Of a stretch of 64,000 nucleotides of DNA, positions 27,206 through 35,707 are shown piece by piece. The DNA is from Cellvibrio sp. KY-GH-1 (lineage in GTDB: Bacteria; Pseudomonadota; Gammaproteobacteria; Pseudomonadales; Cellvibrionaceae). Location of the stretch: NCBI RefSeq assembly GCF_008806975.1, contig NZ_CP031728.1:3617501-3681500 (forward strand), in the 5' to 3' direction. The position numbers and the translations under genes are program-made. Under the pieces are notes generated by a model. The model ran no database searches. It worked only from the letters and a program-made list of their open reading frames with translations, and was not told the origin of the DNA. Position 1 is the stretch's first letter, and every line of letters begins with the position of its first letter.

Positions 27206-29224
27206 GTGACCCAACTCAACCCCCGCCAGAAAGAAGCCGTGCTTTATATCGATGGCCCCTGCCTGGTACTGGCGGGTGCCGGTAGCGGCAAGACCAGCGT
27301 AATTACACGCAAGATCGCCTATTTGATTGAACAGTGCGGCATTCCCGCACGCCATATCGCCGCCCTCACCTTTACCAACAAGGCCGCGCGCGAAATGAAA
27401 GAACGCGCCAGCAAACTGGTAAAAGGCAGCGCCTCCAAAGGCCTGACAGTTTCCACTTTTCACAACCTGGGCCTGAATATCATCCGCAAGGAGCACAAGG
27501 CCCTGGGCTTCAAACCCGGTTTTTCCATCTTCGATTCAGAAGATGCACGCTCCCTGCTGAAAGAACTTATGTTGAAAGATGGCGACCTAGATAGCGACCA
27601 TCTGGATCTGGTGCAACACCAAATCTCCAACTGGAAAAACGACCTGGTTGTACCCGAGCGCGCCCTGAGTATGGCGCAAAGCCAGGGTGAGCAGACGATC
27701 GCCATGATATATCTGCGCTACAATCAGGCTTTGCGCGCCTATAACGCGGTGGACTTTGACGATCTAATCCTGATTCCGGTGGAGCTGTTTCAAACCAATA
27801 GTGACGTACTTGCACGCTGGCAGCGCAAAATCCGCTACTTATTGGTCGATGAATATCAGGACACCAACTCCAGCCAGTATCTGCTGGTGCAATTAATTGT
27901 AGGCAATCGTGGCGCGCTTACTGTGGTGGGCGACGATGACCAATCCATTTACGCCTGGCGCGGCGCCCGCCCGGAAAACATGGGCCTGCTAAAACAGGAC
28001 TACCCCAACTTGCGAGTAATCAAGTTGGAGCAAAACTATCGCTCCACCAGCCGTATACTGCGTGTAGCCAACCATTTGATTGCCAACAACCCCCACGAAT
28101 TCGATAAAGCCCTGTGGAGTGACATGGGCCTGGGCGATCCCATTCGCGTTATTCGCTGCAAAAATGAAGAGGCCGAAGCCGAGCGCATCGCCACCGAAAT
28201 CATTACCCAACGCTTACAAAAACAGTACAAATTCCGCGATTTTGCGGTGCTCTACCGCGGCAACCACCAGGCGCGCCTACTGGAAATGAAACTCCAGCAT
28301 CACCAGATTCCCTACAAGATGAGCGGCGGCTCCTCATTTTTTGCCAAGACCGAAATCAAGGACGTGATGGCCTATTTGCGTTTGATCGTAAACCCGGACG
28401 ATGACAACGCCTTTTTACGCATAATCAATACCCCGCGCCGACAAATAGGCACCAGCACACTGGAGGCACTGGGTACCTATGCCAGCGAACGCCAGATCAG
28501 TCTATTTGCCGCACTGGATGAGATAGGCTTACAAAGTCGCATTCCGGAGAAAAACCTGGAACGCATCCAGCGTTTTGCGCACTGGGTCAAGCAAGTGGGA
28601 CGCAATTGCACCGGTGATAACCCGGTCAATGCCATACGCGAGATGCTCAATGACATCGACTATGAAGGCTGGCTACATCAAAATTCGAATACCCCCAAAG
28701 CAGCAGAAAAACGTATGGAAAATGTGTTTTACCTGGTGGAGTCGCTGCAAAAAACCCTGGATAAAACCGATGGTGATGATGAGGAAAATGATACCCGCAT
28801 GGAGGATGCCATCGCCAAACTGGTGCTGCGCGATCTATTGGAGCGGCAAGAGGAGGAAGATACCAGCGATCAGGTGCAACTGATGACTCTGCATGCATCC
28901 AAAGGCCTGGAGTTTCCACATGTGTTTATGGTGGGCATGGAAGAAGATTTATTGCCCCATCGCAACAGTATTGAAGATAACAATATTGAAGAAGAGCGCC
29001 GACTGACCTACGTGGGGATTACCCGCGCCAAGCGCACACTTAATATGACCCTGGCGGGCAAGCGCAAACAATTTGGTGAAATGAGTGAAACCACTCCCAG
29101 CCGTTTTCTGGATGAATTACCTACGGAAGATGTGGAATGGGAAGGTTTTGGTGAACAGAGCGAGGCCAAAAATCTGGCCAAAGGTGAAGAAACCCTTTCC
29201 AGTCTGCTGAATTTGTTTGATTGA
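27206..29224 (+). CDS. rep: ATP-dependent DNA helicase Rep
   Basis: 672 aa, usual Rep length, starting at GTG. A superfamily-1A 3'-5' helicase that helps replication forks pass bound proteins. Walker A AGAGSGKT at residues 23-30, the Q-motif NPRQKEAV, motif II VDEYQDTN, motif III GDDDQSIYAWRGA, motif IV NYRST, and motif V/VI TLHASKGLEF and YVGITRAK are all intact. The C-terminus is short, as in Rep and unlike UvrD. It is flanked by a divergent c-di-GMP gene and by a bidirectional terminator shared with the cytochrome gene. Confidence 0.95.
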   Translation: MTQLNPRQKEAVLYIDGPCLVLAGAGSGKTSVITRKIAYLIEQCGIPARHIAALTFTNKAAREMKERASKLVKGSASKGLTVSTFHNLGLNIIRKEHKALGFKPGFSIFDSEDARSLLKELMLKDGDLDSDHLDLVQHQISNWKNDLVVPERALSMAQSQGEQTIAMIYLRYNQALRAYNAVDFDDLILIPVELFQTNSDVLARWQRKIRYLLVDEYQDTNSSQYLLVQLIVGNRGALTVVGDDDQSIYAWRGARPENMGLLKQDYPNLRVIKLEQNYRSTSRILRVANHLIANNPHEFDKALWSDMGLGDPIRVIRCKNEEAEAERIATEIITQRLQKQYKFRDFAVLYRGNHQARLLEMKLQHHQIPYKMSGGSSFFAKTEIKDVMAYLRLIVNPDDDNAFLRIINTPRRQIGTSTLEALGTYASERQISLFAALDEIGLQSRIPEKNLERIQRFAHWVKQVGRNCTGDNPVNAIREMLNDIDYEGWLHQNSNTPKAAEKRMENVFYLVESLQKTLDKTDGDDEENDTRMEDAIAKLVLRDLLERQEEEDTSDQVQLMTLHASKGLEFPHVFMVGMEEDLLPHRNSIEDNNIEEERRLTYVGITRAKRTLNMTLAGKRKQFGEMSETTPSRFLDELPTEDVEWEGFGEQSEAKNLAKGEETLSSLLNLFD

Positions 29225-29250
29225 CCGACCTTACACATTTTTCGCCCAAT

Positions 29251-29278
29251 AAAAAAGCGACCCTGAGGTCGCTTTTTT
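29251..29278. terminator. Bidirectional intrinsic terminator
   Basis: AAAAAAGCGACC pairs with GGTCGCTTTTTT around CTGA, midway between the converging rep and cytochrome c genes. Confidence 0.9.
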
Positions 29279-29297
29279 ATTGGCTGACAGCAAGCAA

Positions 29298-29705
29298 CTA
29301 TTTGCTACCCTCAATCATGTAGTCCACTGCGCCTTTGATTTCATCATCAGTACAGGCTGCACACATACCTTTTGGTGGCATAGAGTTAAATCCGCCTAAC
29401 GCATGGGTATAGAGGGTCTCTTTGCCCTTGGCTACCCGTGGTGCCCAATCTGCGGCTGTACCGTACTTTGGCGCACCCATCAGGCCAGCGCTATGACAGG
29501 TAGTGCAGAAACTGCCGAACACGTCCTTACCGGATTTAGGGCCAGCGGCAGCCGCCGGCGCTGGCGCTGCCGCACATTCATCACCGGACATACAGGTGCT
29601 ACCTACCGGTGCAGTGCGCGCCTTCACATCATCTTCCGCAACAGCGGTGCCAGCAACCAAACCTGCAACAAACAGAATTCCAAACAGCTTCTTCATGGGG
29701 CTCAC
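29298..29705 (-). CDS. Cytochrome c5-type monoheme cytochrome
   Basis: 135 aa from the GTG at 29705, which has GAGGAAA eight bases upstream; the following ATG at 29696 has no site. A signal peptide (about 1-23, ending AVA) sends it to the periplasm. A low-complexity Ala/Pro stretch with two Cys follows. The heme site is CTTCH at 67-71. The axial Met is likely in FNSMPPKG (Met109), and a CAAC pair at 115-118 is the disulfide seen in cytochrome c5. It probably carries electrons to terminal oxidases. It converges on rep and diverges from prsK. Confidence 0.9.
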   Translation of the reverse strand: MSPMKKLFGILFVAGLVAGTAVAEDDVKARTAPVGSTCMSGDECAAAPAPAAAAGPKSGKDVFGSFCTTCHSAGLMGAPKYGTAADWAPRVAKGKETLYTHALGGFNSMPPKGMCAACTDDEIKGAVDYMIEGSK

Positions 29706-29944
29706 GGTGATTTCCTCGATGGTATTGTCGGGCGACGGGAACCTGTATCCGTCCAACCCAGTTTATAGGTGCGCAGGGTAAAAAGCCTGAGGCACATCAA
29801 ATCGGCGCGCATTATAGCGGCAAATAACCCTACAGGCGAAGTGCGTATTCGCGGCTTTACGGCGCTTTGTCGCGATTTGATACATTGCTATCTACTGTTA
29901 TGCTTATCAACTCAGCCTTATACCCAATTGGGACTAAATTCGTT

Positions 29945-31993
29945 ATGGAATATAACAGCGTCACCCTGGTTGCCTATTTCAGTGCTGCGGTCGTCGCCGC
30001 GCTATTAACGGCTACCTATTTATTCCAGCTGACTCGCCAGCGAAAAACCTGGATTTTTGCTGGCGCCGCCGCCATACACACGTTGCACTTAGGCAGCGTT
30101 GCGCTGTCCTTCTCGAATTACTCAATCCCGCTGTACATGCTCATTATCTTTGAATATCTGCACTACAACGCCTGGGTATTCTGCATAAGCCTCAATTTGA
30201 AACGCAGCAGCCAGCGAAGACAATTACCCACTAGCATGCAGTTGTTATTTAGCGGTGGTTGGCCAATCACCGCGCTGGCCATTGCCATGCTGTTTATCCC
30301 TAATGTGAATCAGGCGGGACTGTCGGTGTGGTTTGCACTGGGGCTGGCGGTAATCGCGCTGGTCAGCGTCGAGCAACTCTACCGCTTTGCGGCGGAAAAC
30401 GATCGCCAGATAAAGTTGCTTTGCATGAATTTGGCGGCAATTTTCCTCTATGACATCTATCTATTTACCCATGCGCTGATCTTTAAGGGGCTCGACCCGA
30501 TGCTCTGGCAATCGCGCGCTGCTGTATCTATCGCAACCTGCCTATTTATGGCATTGGGGGGCCTGCTGTTATTGCAGCAAACCGAACGTCCTGCCAATTT
30601 CAATCTCTCTCGGCCTATCGCGTTTTACACCACATCCCTGGTTGGAGTCGGGGTTCTAATCACCGTACTCTCATTAGGTGGATACTATGTGCGTCTTTAC
30701 GGCGGCAACTGGGGAACTGTTTTCTACAGCTTGTTGTTGGTAGCCGCAGTATTACTTATCGCTACAGTGTTCGTTTCAAGTCGTATCCGTATGCGGCTAT
30801 CTGTGCTTATCAACAAACATTTATTTCGCTACAAATACGACTACCGCAATGAGTGGTTGCGCCTGATCAATTATCTGGCTCAACCCGCCGACGCCAGTGA
30901 AGTCAACCAGCGCGCATTTTTTGCTGTTGCCTCTACCACTAAAGCGCCCAGTGGCGCGATCTGGTTGCGCAAGCAGGGGTTTTATGAGCCAGTCTACCGG
31001 GCCAACCTGCCCGGCTTTGTCGACCTGCAAGAGGAACCAGTAGACAGCCCATTTTGCCGCGCGTTTATCGAATCCGAGTGGGTATTTATTCCCGATAGCG
31101 GTGACAACCAGGCGCTCGGTCAGCACAACGAGCTGCTGCCCGGCTGGACCCATAATATCCCCGACCTATGGATTCTCTTTCCATTGATCGTCGGCGAGGA
31201 GCTGGTCGGTTTTATGGCCCTCACCAAACCTGGTGGCGATGAAACCCTGACCTGGGAAGATCTGGACTTGCTTAAAACCATGGGGCGCCAGGTTGCCAGC
31301 TACCTTAAGCGCCATCAACAAGCCGAACAATTGGTGGAAGGGCGCCAGTTTGATACCTACAACAAACTGGTTGCTTTTATTATTCATGATCTCAACAACC
31401 TGATTGCCCAGCAGGCACTAGTCGTCCGCAACGCCGAAAAACACAAAGGCAACCCGGCATTTATAGAAGACGCGATTAAAACCATCAGTAATTCAGTTGA
31501 CCGCATGAACAACTTGCTGAAAAAGTTGCGCCGCGATGACTCCGATTTAGTCAAACGCCTCTCGATTAGCGAAGTTGTCAATCAAGCGGTACAAGAATGC
31601 CAACAACGCAGCAGCCCCAAGCTAACCGCAGAGATTGAATCCAGTCTACGCACAATCAACGCCGACCAGGTAAGACTGGTGATGACTATTACCAACTTCA
31701 TCAAAAATGCTCAGGAAGCGACCCCGGACACTGGCCGGGTTCATGTTACACTTGAGATACAACAACATAGAGCCACAATTATGATTGAGGACACAGGCTC
31801 GGGGATGGACTGGGACTTTATCCACAATCGATTATTCAAACCCTTTGAAACAACCAAATCCGGTAAAGGTATGGGAATTGGCGTGTATCTATCGCGCGAA
31901 TACATTAGCGAATTGAGTGGAACCCTGAATGTCGCCAGCGAAGTTGGCGAAGGTACAACCATTACAATTACCCTGCCACTGAACAAGGATTAG
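29945..31993 (+). CDS. prsK: XrtA/PEP-CTERM system sensor histidine kinase PrsK
   Basis: 682 aa from the ATG at 29945. The open frame extends to a TTG at 29867, but no ribosome-binding site precedes that or the intermediate ATG. About eight N-terminal TM helices (1-280) lead to a GAF-like domain (about 315-465), then the kinase core: the H-box LVAFIIHDLNNLIAQQ, N-box TNFIKNAQEA, G1 EDTGSGMDWDF and GKGMGIGVYLSREY. This is the PrsK architecture known from exosortase-linked exopolysaccharide loci. It is followed after nine bases by prsR, its presumed response regulator. Likely role: sense a membrane or envelope cue and control EPS/PEP-CTERM gene expression. Confidence 0.88.
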   Translation: MEYNSVTLVAYFSAAVVAALLTATYLFQLTRQRKTWIFAGAAAIHTLHLGSVALSFSNYSIPLYMLIIFEYLHYNAWVFCISLNLKRSSQRRQLPTSMQLLFSGGWPITALAIAMLFIPNVNQAGLSVWFALGLAVIALVSVEQLYRFAAENDRQIKLLCMNLAAIFLYDIYLFTHALIFKGLDPMLWQSRAAVSIATCLFMALGGLLLLQQTERPANFNLSRPIAFYTTSLVGVGVLITVLSLGGYYVRLYGGNWGTVFYSLLLVAAVLLIATVFVSSRIRMRLSVLINKHLFRYKYDYRNEWLRLINYLAQPADASEVNQRAFFAVASTTKAPSGAIWLRKQGFYEPVYRANLPGFVDLQEEPVDSPFCRAFIESEWVFIPDSGDNQALGQHNELLPGWTHNIPDLWILFPLIVGEELVGFMALTKPGGDETLTWEDLDLLKTMGRQVASYLKRHQQAEQLVEGRQFDTYNKLVAFIIHDLNNLIAQQALVVRNAEKHKGNPAFIEDAIKTISNSVDRMNNLLKKLRRDDSDLVKRLSISEVVNQAVQECQQRSSPKLTAEIESSLRTINADQVRLVMTITNFIKNAQEATPDTGRVHVTLEIQQHRATIMIEDTGSGMDWDFIHNRLFKPFETTKSGKGMGIGVYLSREYISELSGTLNVASEVGEGTTITITLPLNKD

Positions 31994-32002
31994 CGGGATC
32001 GC

Positions 32003-33406
32003 ATGAGCAAATCAACCACCACCAAACCTATTCTCCTGATTGTTGAAGATGACACCGGCCTGCAAAGCCAATTGCGCTGGCATTTTGATCAATACGAAAC
32101 TGTCGTTGCCGATAATCGTCAAGACGCGATAGCCGCTCTACGCCTGCACGAAGCGCCAGTCATTATTCAGGATCTTGGCCTACCTCCCGATGAAGATGGT
32201 GTCGATGAAGGATTTAAATGCATACAGGACATTTTGCGTATCGCACCCAATAGCAAAATTATTGTGATGACAGGTAAAACAGATCGCGACAACGCACTGC
32301 GCGCTGTCGCCATGGGCGCCTATGATTTTTACCAAAAGCCGGTAGATCCCAACACGCTGGATTTGATCGTGCAGCGAGCCTTCCACATCTTTGACTTGGA
32401 AGATTACAACCGTCGCCTAAATATCTCGCAGCAAGCACCGCTCGAAGGTATGATCACCAACGATCCACAAATGCTCAAAATTTGTCGCCAGCTGGAAAAA
32501 ATTTCCCCAACAACAGTAACCTGTACTTTGCTGGGGGAAAGCGGCACCGGCAAGGAAGTTATGGCGCGCGCCATTCACCAACTTAGCCCCAGGAGAAACA
32601 AGCGCTTTGTCGCCATCAATTGCGCGGCCGTACCTGAAAATCTGATTGAGAGCGAGCTGTTTGGCTATGAAAAGGGAGCTTTTACCGGGGCCAATAAAAC
32701 CACCCTTGGCAAGGTAGAAACCGCCCATGAAGGCACCCTGTTTCTCGATGAAATTGGTGATATGCCTCACAATTTGCAAGCGAAACTTTTGCGCTTTTTA
32801 CAGGAAAGAGTTATTGAACGCGTCGGCGGCAGAAGTGAAATTCCCGTGGATGTGCGGGTGATATGCGCTACCAATAAAGATCTGGAAGCCATGGTACGCG
32901 ATGGCAGTTTCCGCGAAGATTTGTTTTACCGCATTTGCGAAATGACGGTTAACATTCCACCCCTTCGCAATCGCCTTGGCGATAAGGTCTTATTGGCGCG
33001 CCACTTTAAGTTGCAGTTCGCCAAGGAGCACGGTCAAAACGTAACGGGATTTACGCCTGATGCTATCGCCGCCATCGAAAACTATGCGTGGCCAGGCAAT
33101 ATCCGCGAAATGGAAAACAAAATAAAACGCGCTGTAATTATGGCTGACGGTAAATATGTCACCCGAGAGGATTTGGGCTTGGCTGAAGCTGGTGAGCTAT
33201 CGCTCAATTTACGGCATGTCCGCCAGGAGGCAGAGCGAGGTGCCATATTGCGCGCACTAAGCATGACCGACAACAATATCTCGGCCGCCGCCAAGCTATT
33301 GGGAGTCACCCGGCCAACGTTTTATGATCTTATTAAAAAATATGATGTAAACCAAAACTATCTCGAAAACGGCAATGATCACGAAAAAAATGATTCTGCG
33401 ATTTAA
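32003..33406 (+). CDS. prsR: PEP-CTERM system response regulator PrsR (sigma-54 activator)
   Basis: 467 aa. REC domain 8-125 with Asp57 in [11 protein letters not shown]. The AAA+ sigma-54 activator domain (about 145-380) has Walker A GESGTGKE, the sigma-54 contact loop GAFTGA, Walker [10 protein letters not shown] and the Arg finger region. The C-terminal Fis-type helix-turn-helix ([22 protein letters not shown]) binds DNA. It belongs to the NtrC family and to the PEP-CTERM-box group that accompanies PrsK. It should activate sigma-54 promoters, and one lies at 34770-34785, upstream of the PEP-CTERM gene. It is co-transcribed with prsK. Confidence 0.92.
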   Translation: MSKSTTTKPILLIVEDDTGLQSQLRWHFDQYETVVADNRQDAIAALRLHEAPVIIQDLGLPPDEDGVDEGFKCIQDILRIAPNSKIIVMTGKTDRDNALRAVAMGAYDFYQKPVDPNTLDLIVQRAFHIFDLEDYNRRLNISQQAPLEGMITNDPQMLKICRQLEKISPTTVTCTLLGESGTGKEVMARAIHQLSPRRNKRFVAINCAAVPENLIESELFGYEKGAFTGANKTTLGKVETAHEGTLFLDEIGDMPHNLQAKLLRFLQERVIERVGGRSEIPVDVRVICATNKDLEAMVRDGSFREDLFYRICEMTVNIPPLRNRLGDKVLLARHFKLQFAKEHGQNVTGFTPDAIAAIENYAWPGNIREMENKIKRAVIMADGKYVTREDLGLAEAGELSLNLRHVRQEAERGAILRALSMTDNNISAAAKLLGVTRPTFYDLIKKYDVNQNYLENGNDHEKNDSAI

Positions 33407-33625
33407 AGCACATAAACAGGCCCTTGAAAATTGCCTTATATAACTAAAGAAAATAAAACCGCGTGCCTCTCAACGACACACTCATCACAGTCACTGAAGA
33501 ATTTGTCGCGTTTTTTAAAAAATAGGCTCCCTGCAACGAGCGCTTAAAGTGCCGCGTGCTAAAAATAATTTTCAATCGAATGAACTAACGCCAATTCCAC
33601 TAGAGCCTTCCGGATACCAAGAAAG

Positions 33626-34660
33626 ATGTTCAATGTAAGAAACCGCACCTCGAGTTATTTACTGCCCATACTGCTCTCGTTATTTCTCGCAGGCTGCGGT
33701 GGCGCTGCTGGCGATACAGACCCACCAACAACAAATAAACCCGAAGGCAGCAGCTCACAGCAAATATTGACTAGCAGCGCATCATCAAAAATGATTGATA
33801 GCAGTGCGGCGAGCACATCAACACAAACATCCAGCGCCGCCAAAACCTCATCCGCCCTTGCCACATCTTCGGTTTATCAGCGAGCTTCGCGCAGCAGTAC
33901 CAATAGCAGCGAAGACGGAGCACCAACAGAATTTGGAGAAGACATCACACCTCCTGGCAACACAAAGCTCTTTTTGCAATCCACCACAGAAACCAGCGCC
34001 ACGCTGATATGGGGACATGCCGCCGACGATACCGGGGTTTATCAGTACAAAATTGAGCGGAACGATAAACCAATTGCCACACTGGAGTTCCCAACTTACA
34101 CGTATACGGACACAACCCTGGCGCCATCCACTTACTACAGCTATACAATTCAAGCTATTGATTTCAATGGCAATGCCTCTGAAAAATCACCCGTCCTCAC
34201 CATTCGCACCCAAGCGACGACCGGCTCGCCCATAACGTCCGCCAGCAGCCAGTCATCCTCACTCAGTAGCACCCCTAGCTCCGCAAGCAGCATCTCCAGC
34301 AAGGACAATTCAAGTAAGAGCAGCGTTAAGTCAAGCTCTTCTAAAAATAGCAGCAGCTCATCGAGCAGCACCTCAAGCTCATCCCGCGCCTCTAGCAGCA
34401 CGTCAGGATCACCCAAGACTGTTCAATTAAAATGGAGACATCCGACCCAGAGGGCCAACGGTAGCTATCTCGAGCTCGATGACATCGGTGGTTATGAAAT
34501 ACGCAAAAAAACAAGCATATCAATTAGCTATATAAAAATACCTGGAAGCACAACAACCAATTACACGCTAACCGACATAGCTGCAGACGATAAGATTGAT
34601 ATCGCGGTTTACGATACAAATGGTTTTTACAGCGACTTTATCCAAATATATCCACGCTGA
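33626..34660 (+). CDS. Ser-rich lipoprotein with FN3-like domains
   Basis: 344 aa. The lipobox LAGC at about 21-24 makes it a lipoprotein; the residue after Cys is Gly, so outer-membrane sorting is likely. Two long Ser/Thr/Ala linkers (about 38-95 and 195-262, poly-Ser runs) flank a fibronectin type III-like domain (about 108-195, with ATLIWGHAADDTGVYQYKIERN and STYYSYTIQAIDFNGNAS). A second beta-rich FN3-like region with VQLKWRHPTQRANGSYLELDDIGGYEI closes the protein. Poly-Ser linkers are typical of Cellvibrio secreted proteins. It sits between prsR and the PEP-CTERM gene; a surface role in binding polysaccharide or protein is plausible but not shown. No clear ribosome-binding site beyond GAAAG. 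Confidence 0.75.
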   Translation: MFNVRNRTSSYLLPILLSLFLAGCGGAAGDTDPPTTNKPEGSSSQQILTSSASSKMIDSSAASTSTQTSSAAKTSSALATSSVYQRASRSSTNSSEDGAPTEFGEDITPPGNTKLFLQSTTETSATLIWGHAADDTGVYQYKIERNDKPIATLEFPTYTYTDTTLAPSTYYSYTIQAIDFNGNASEKSPVLTIRTQATTGSPITSASSQSSSLSSTPSSASSISSKDNSSKSSVKSSSSKNSSSSSSSTSSSSRASSSTSGSPKTVQLKWRHPTQRANGSYLELDDIGGYEIRKKTSISISYIKIPGSTTTNYTLTDIAADDKIDIAVYDTNGFYSDFIQIYPR

Positions 34661-34769
34661 GAATTATAGTTGGCAGCCCGAGCAAAGAGTGTCGCATTTT
34701 TTTACACCCACTTGTCGCACAGCCAAAATGGCGTTCGCAACTCATTGTTACTAAAGACATTTAAATAAA

Positions 34770-34785
34770 TGGCATTATTTGTGCT
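34770..34785 (+). promoter_or_regulatory. Sigma-54 promoter of the PEP-CTERM gene
   Basis: TGGCATTATTTGTGCT: -24 TGGCA and -12 GTGCT with ten bases between GG and GC, one mismatch from consensus in each box. Transcription would begin near 34796, about 42 bases before the start codon. It fits control by PrsR, encoded 1.4 kb upstream. The ATG within this element is in frame with the gene but cannot be the translation start if this promoter is used. Confidence 0.6.
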
Positions 34786-34837
34786 AACTTCAAAAGGCGT
34801 TAACACATCACTCACATCCACACGGAAGGATATTGTC

Positions 34838-35584
34838 ATGAAATCATTTAAAACCCTTTTGGCTGGTGGCGCTATCGCCCTCGCCTCAATGAGTTCACAA
34901 GCCGCACTTCTTAGCATCAATTTCAGCACCGATCCTAATGCTGAAGCGGATTTCTTGTCCTCTTTAGTAGGCGCAAAAGCAACCGAAACCTTCAATGGTC
35001 TCGGCGGTGCGTATGAGAGCATCGGAGCAGGCGACCAAAACAAGTGGGAAAACCGCAGCAGCGTCTTCAACACTGCCGTTGGTACCTTTGAATTAATTAC
35101 CGCTGGTCAAACTACCGGTAATCCTCATAACGACCAACTCATGATTGAAAGCCGCAGAACCGGCGAGTTCGGCCGTCAATCACTTGCAAGCGGGACCAAA
35201 GATTACTGGCTCGACAGCAATGATGCCGAACTTGTTACTTGGACGTTTGGCGCACCGCTGACCGGAAGCTTTAATGCATTTGGTTTCTACATCGCCGATG
35301 CAACCGACCAAGGCGCAACCCTGACACTGAAGTTTACCAACGGCACGTCAACTCAAGTTGTTATCCCTGCATTTAACACTAACGGCAATGTTGGTTATGT
35401 CACCATCAAAAGCGATGTTAACGTGTTAGGCGGCGTTCTCGAGTTCATTAACAGCAACAACCACGATGGCTGGGGCATTGATGATGTAACCGTAGGTACA
35501 GTTCCAGAACCAAGCACCCTGCTTTTAATGGGCCTGGGATTGTTAGGGTTAGGTGCTGCACGTCGTCGCAACGCCGCACAATAA
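34838..35584 (+). CDS. PEP-CTERM sorted secreted protein
   Basis: 248 aa from the ATG at 34838 behind GGAAGGATA. A signal peptide covers 1-22 (KTLLAGGAIALASMSSQAA). The mature body is beta-rich and polar, with WTFGAPLTGSFNAFGFYIAD and NNHDGWGIDDVTVG, a pattern of DUF/PEP-CTERM lectin-like beta-sandwich proteins. The C-terminus has the sorting signal: VPEPSTLLLMGLGLLGLG followed by an Arg cluster. The exosortase encoded next is expected to cut it, and the locus then anchors or exports it with the exopolysaccharide. It is monocistronic: an intrinsic terminator follows at once, and a sigma-54 promoter precedes it. Confidence 0.92.
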   Translation: MKSFKTLLAGGAIALASMSSQAALLSINFSTDPNAEADFLSSLVGAKATETFNGLGGAYESIGAGDQNKWENRSSVFNTAVGTFELITAGQTTGNPHNDQLMIESRRTGEFGRQSLASGTKDYWLDSNDAELVTWTFGAPLTGSFNAFGFYIADATDQGATLTLKFTNGTSTQVVIPAFNTNGNVGYVTIKSDVNVLGGVLEFINSNNHDGWGIDDVTVGTVPEPSTLLLMGLGLLGLGAARRRNAAQ

Positions 35585-35603
35585 CATCCCGCAGCTTTGC
35601 ATA

Positions 35604-35630
35604 AAAAAGCCGACCACTGGTCGGCTTTTT
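35604..35630 (+). terminator. Intrinsic terminator after the PEP-CTERM gene
   Basis: AAAAAGCCGACC pairs with GGTCGGCTTTTT around ACT, directly followed by AT-rich sequence. It separates the sigma-54-controlled gene from the exosortase operon. Confidence 0.9.
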
Positions 35631-35707
35631 ATTTGGCACCAAAAACCATAACTGTAAAAAATCACGCGCATCAGGTAACATTCCAAAAAATTGCCTGGAT
35701 TGCCAGC

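Noticed and set aside
34769..34837. N-terminal extension of the PEP-CTERM protein from an upstream ATG
   Set aside because: The ATG lies within a sigma-54 promoter element and lacks a ribosome-binding site; the ATG at 34838 has GGAAGGATA and begins a proper signal peptide.
35634..35655. TGGCAC that resembles a sigma-54 -24 element upstream of the exosortase
   Set aside because: The -12 position reads ACCAT and lacks GC at the required ten-base distance.
35597..35707. Longer N-terminus for the exosortase
   Set aside because: The extension covers the intrinsic terminator after the PEP-CTERM gene and adds nothing like a TM or signal sequence.
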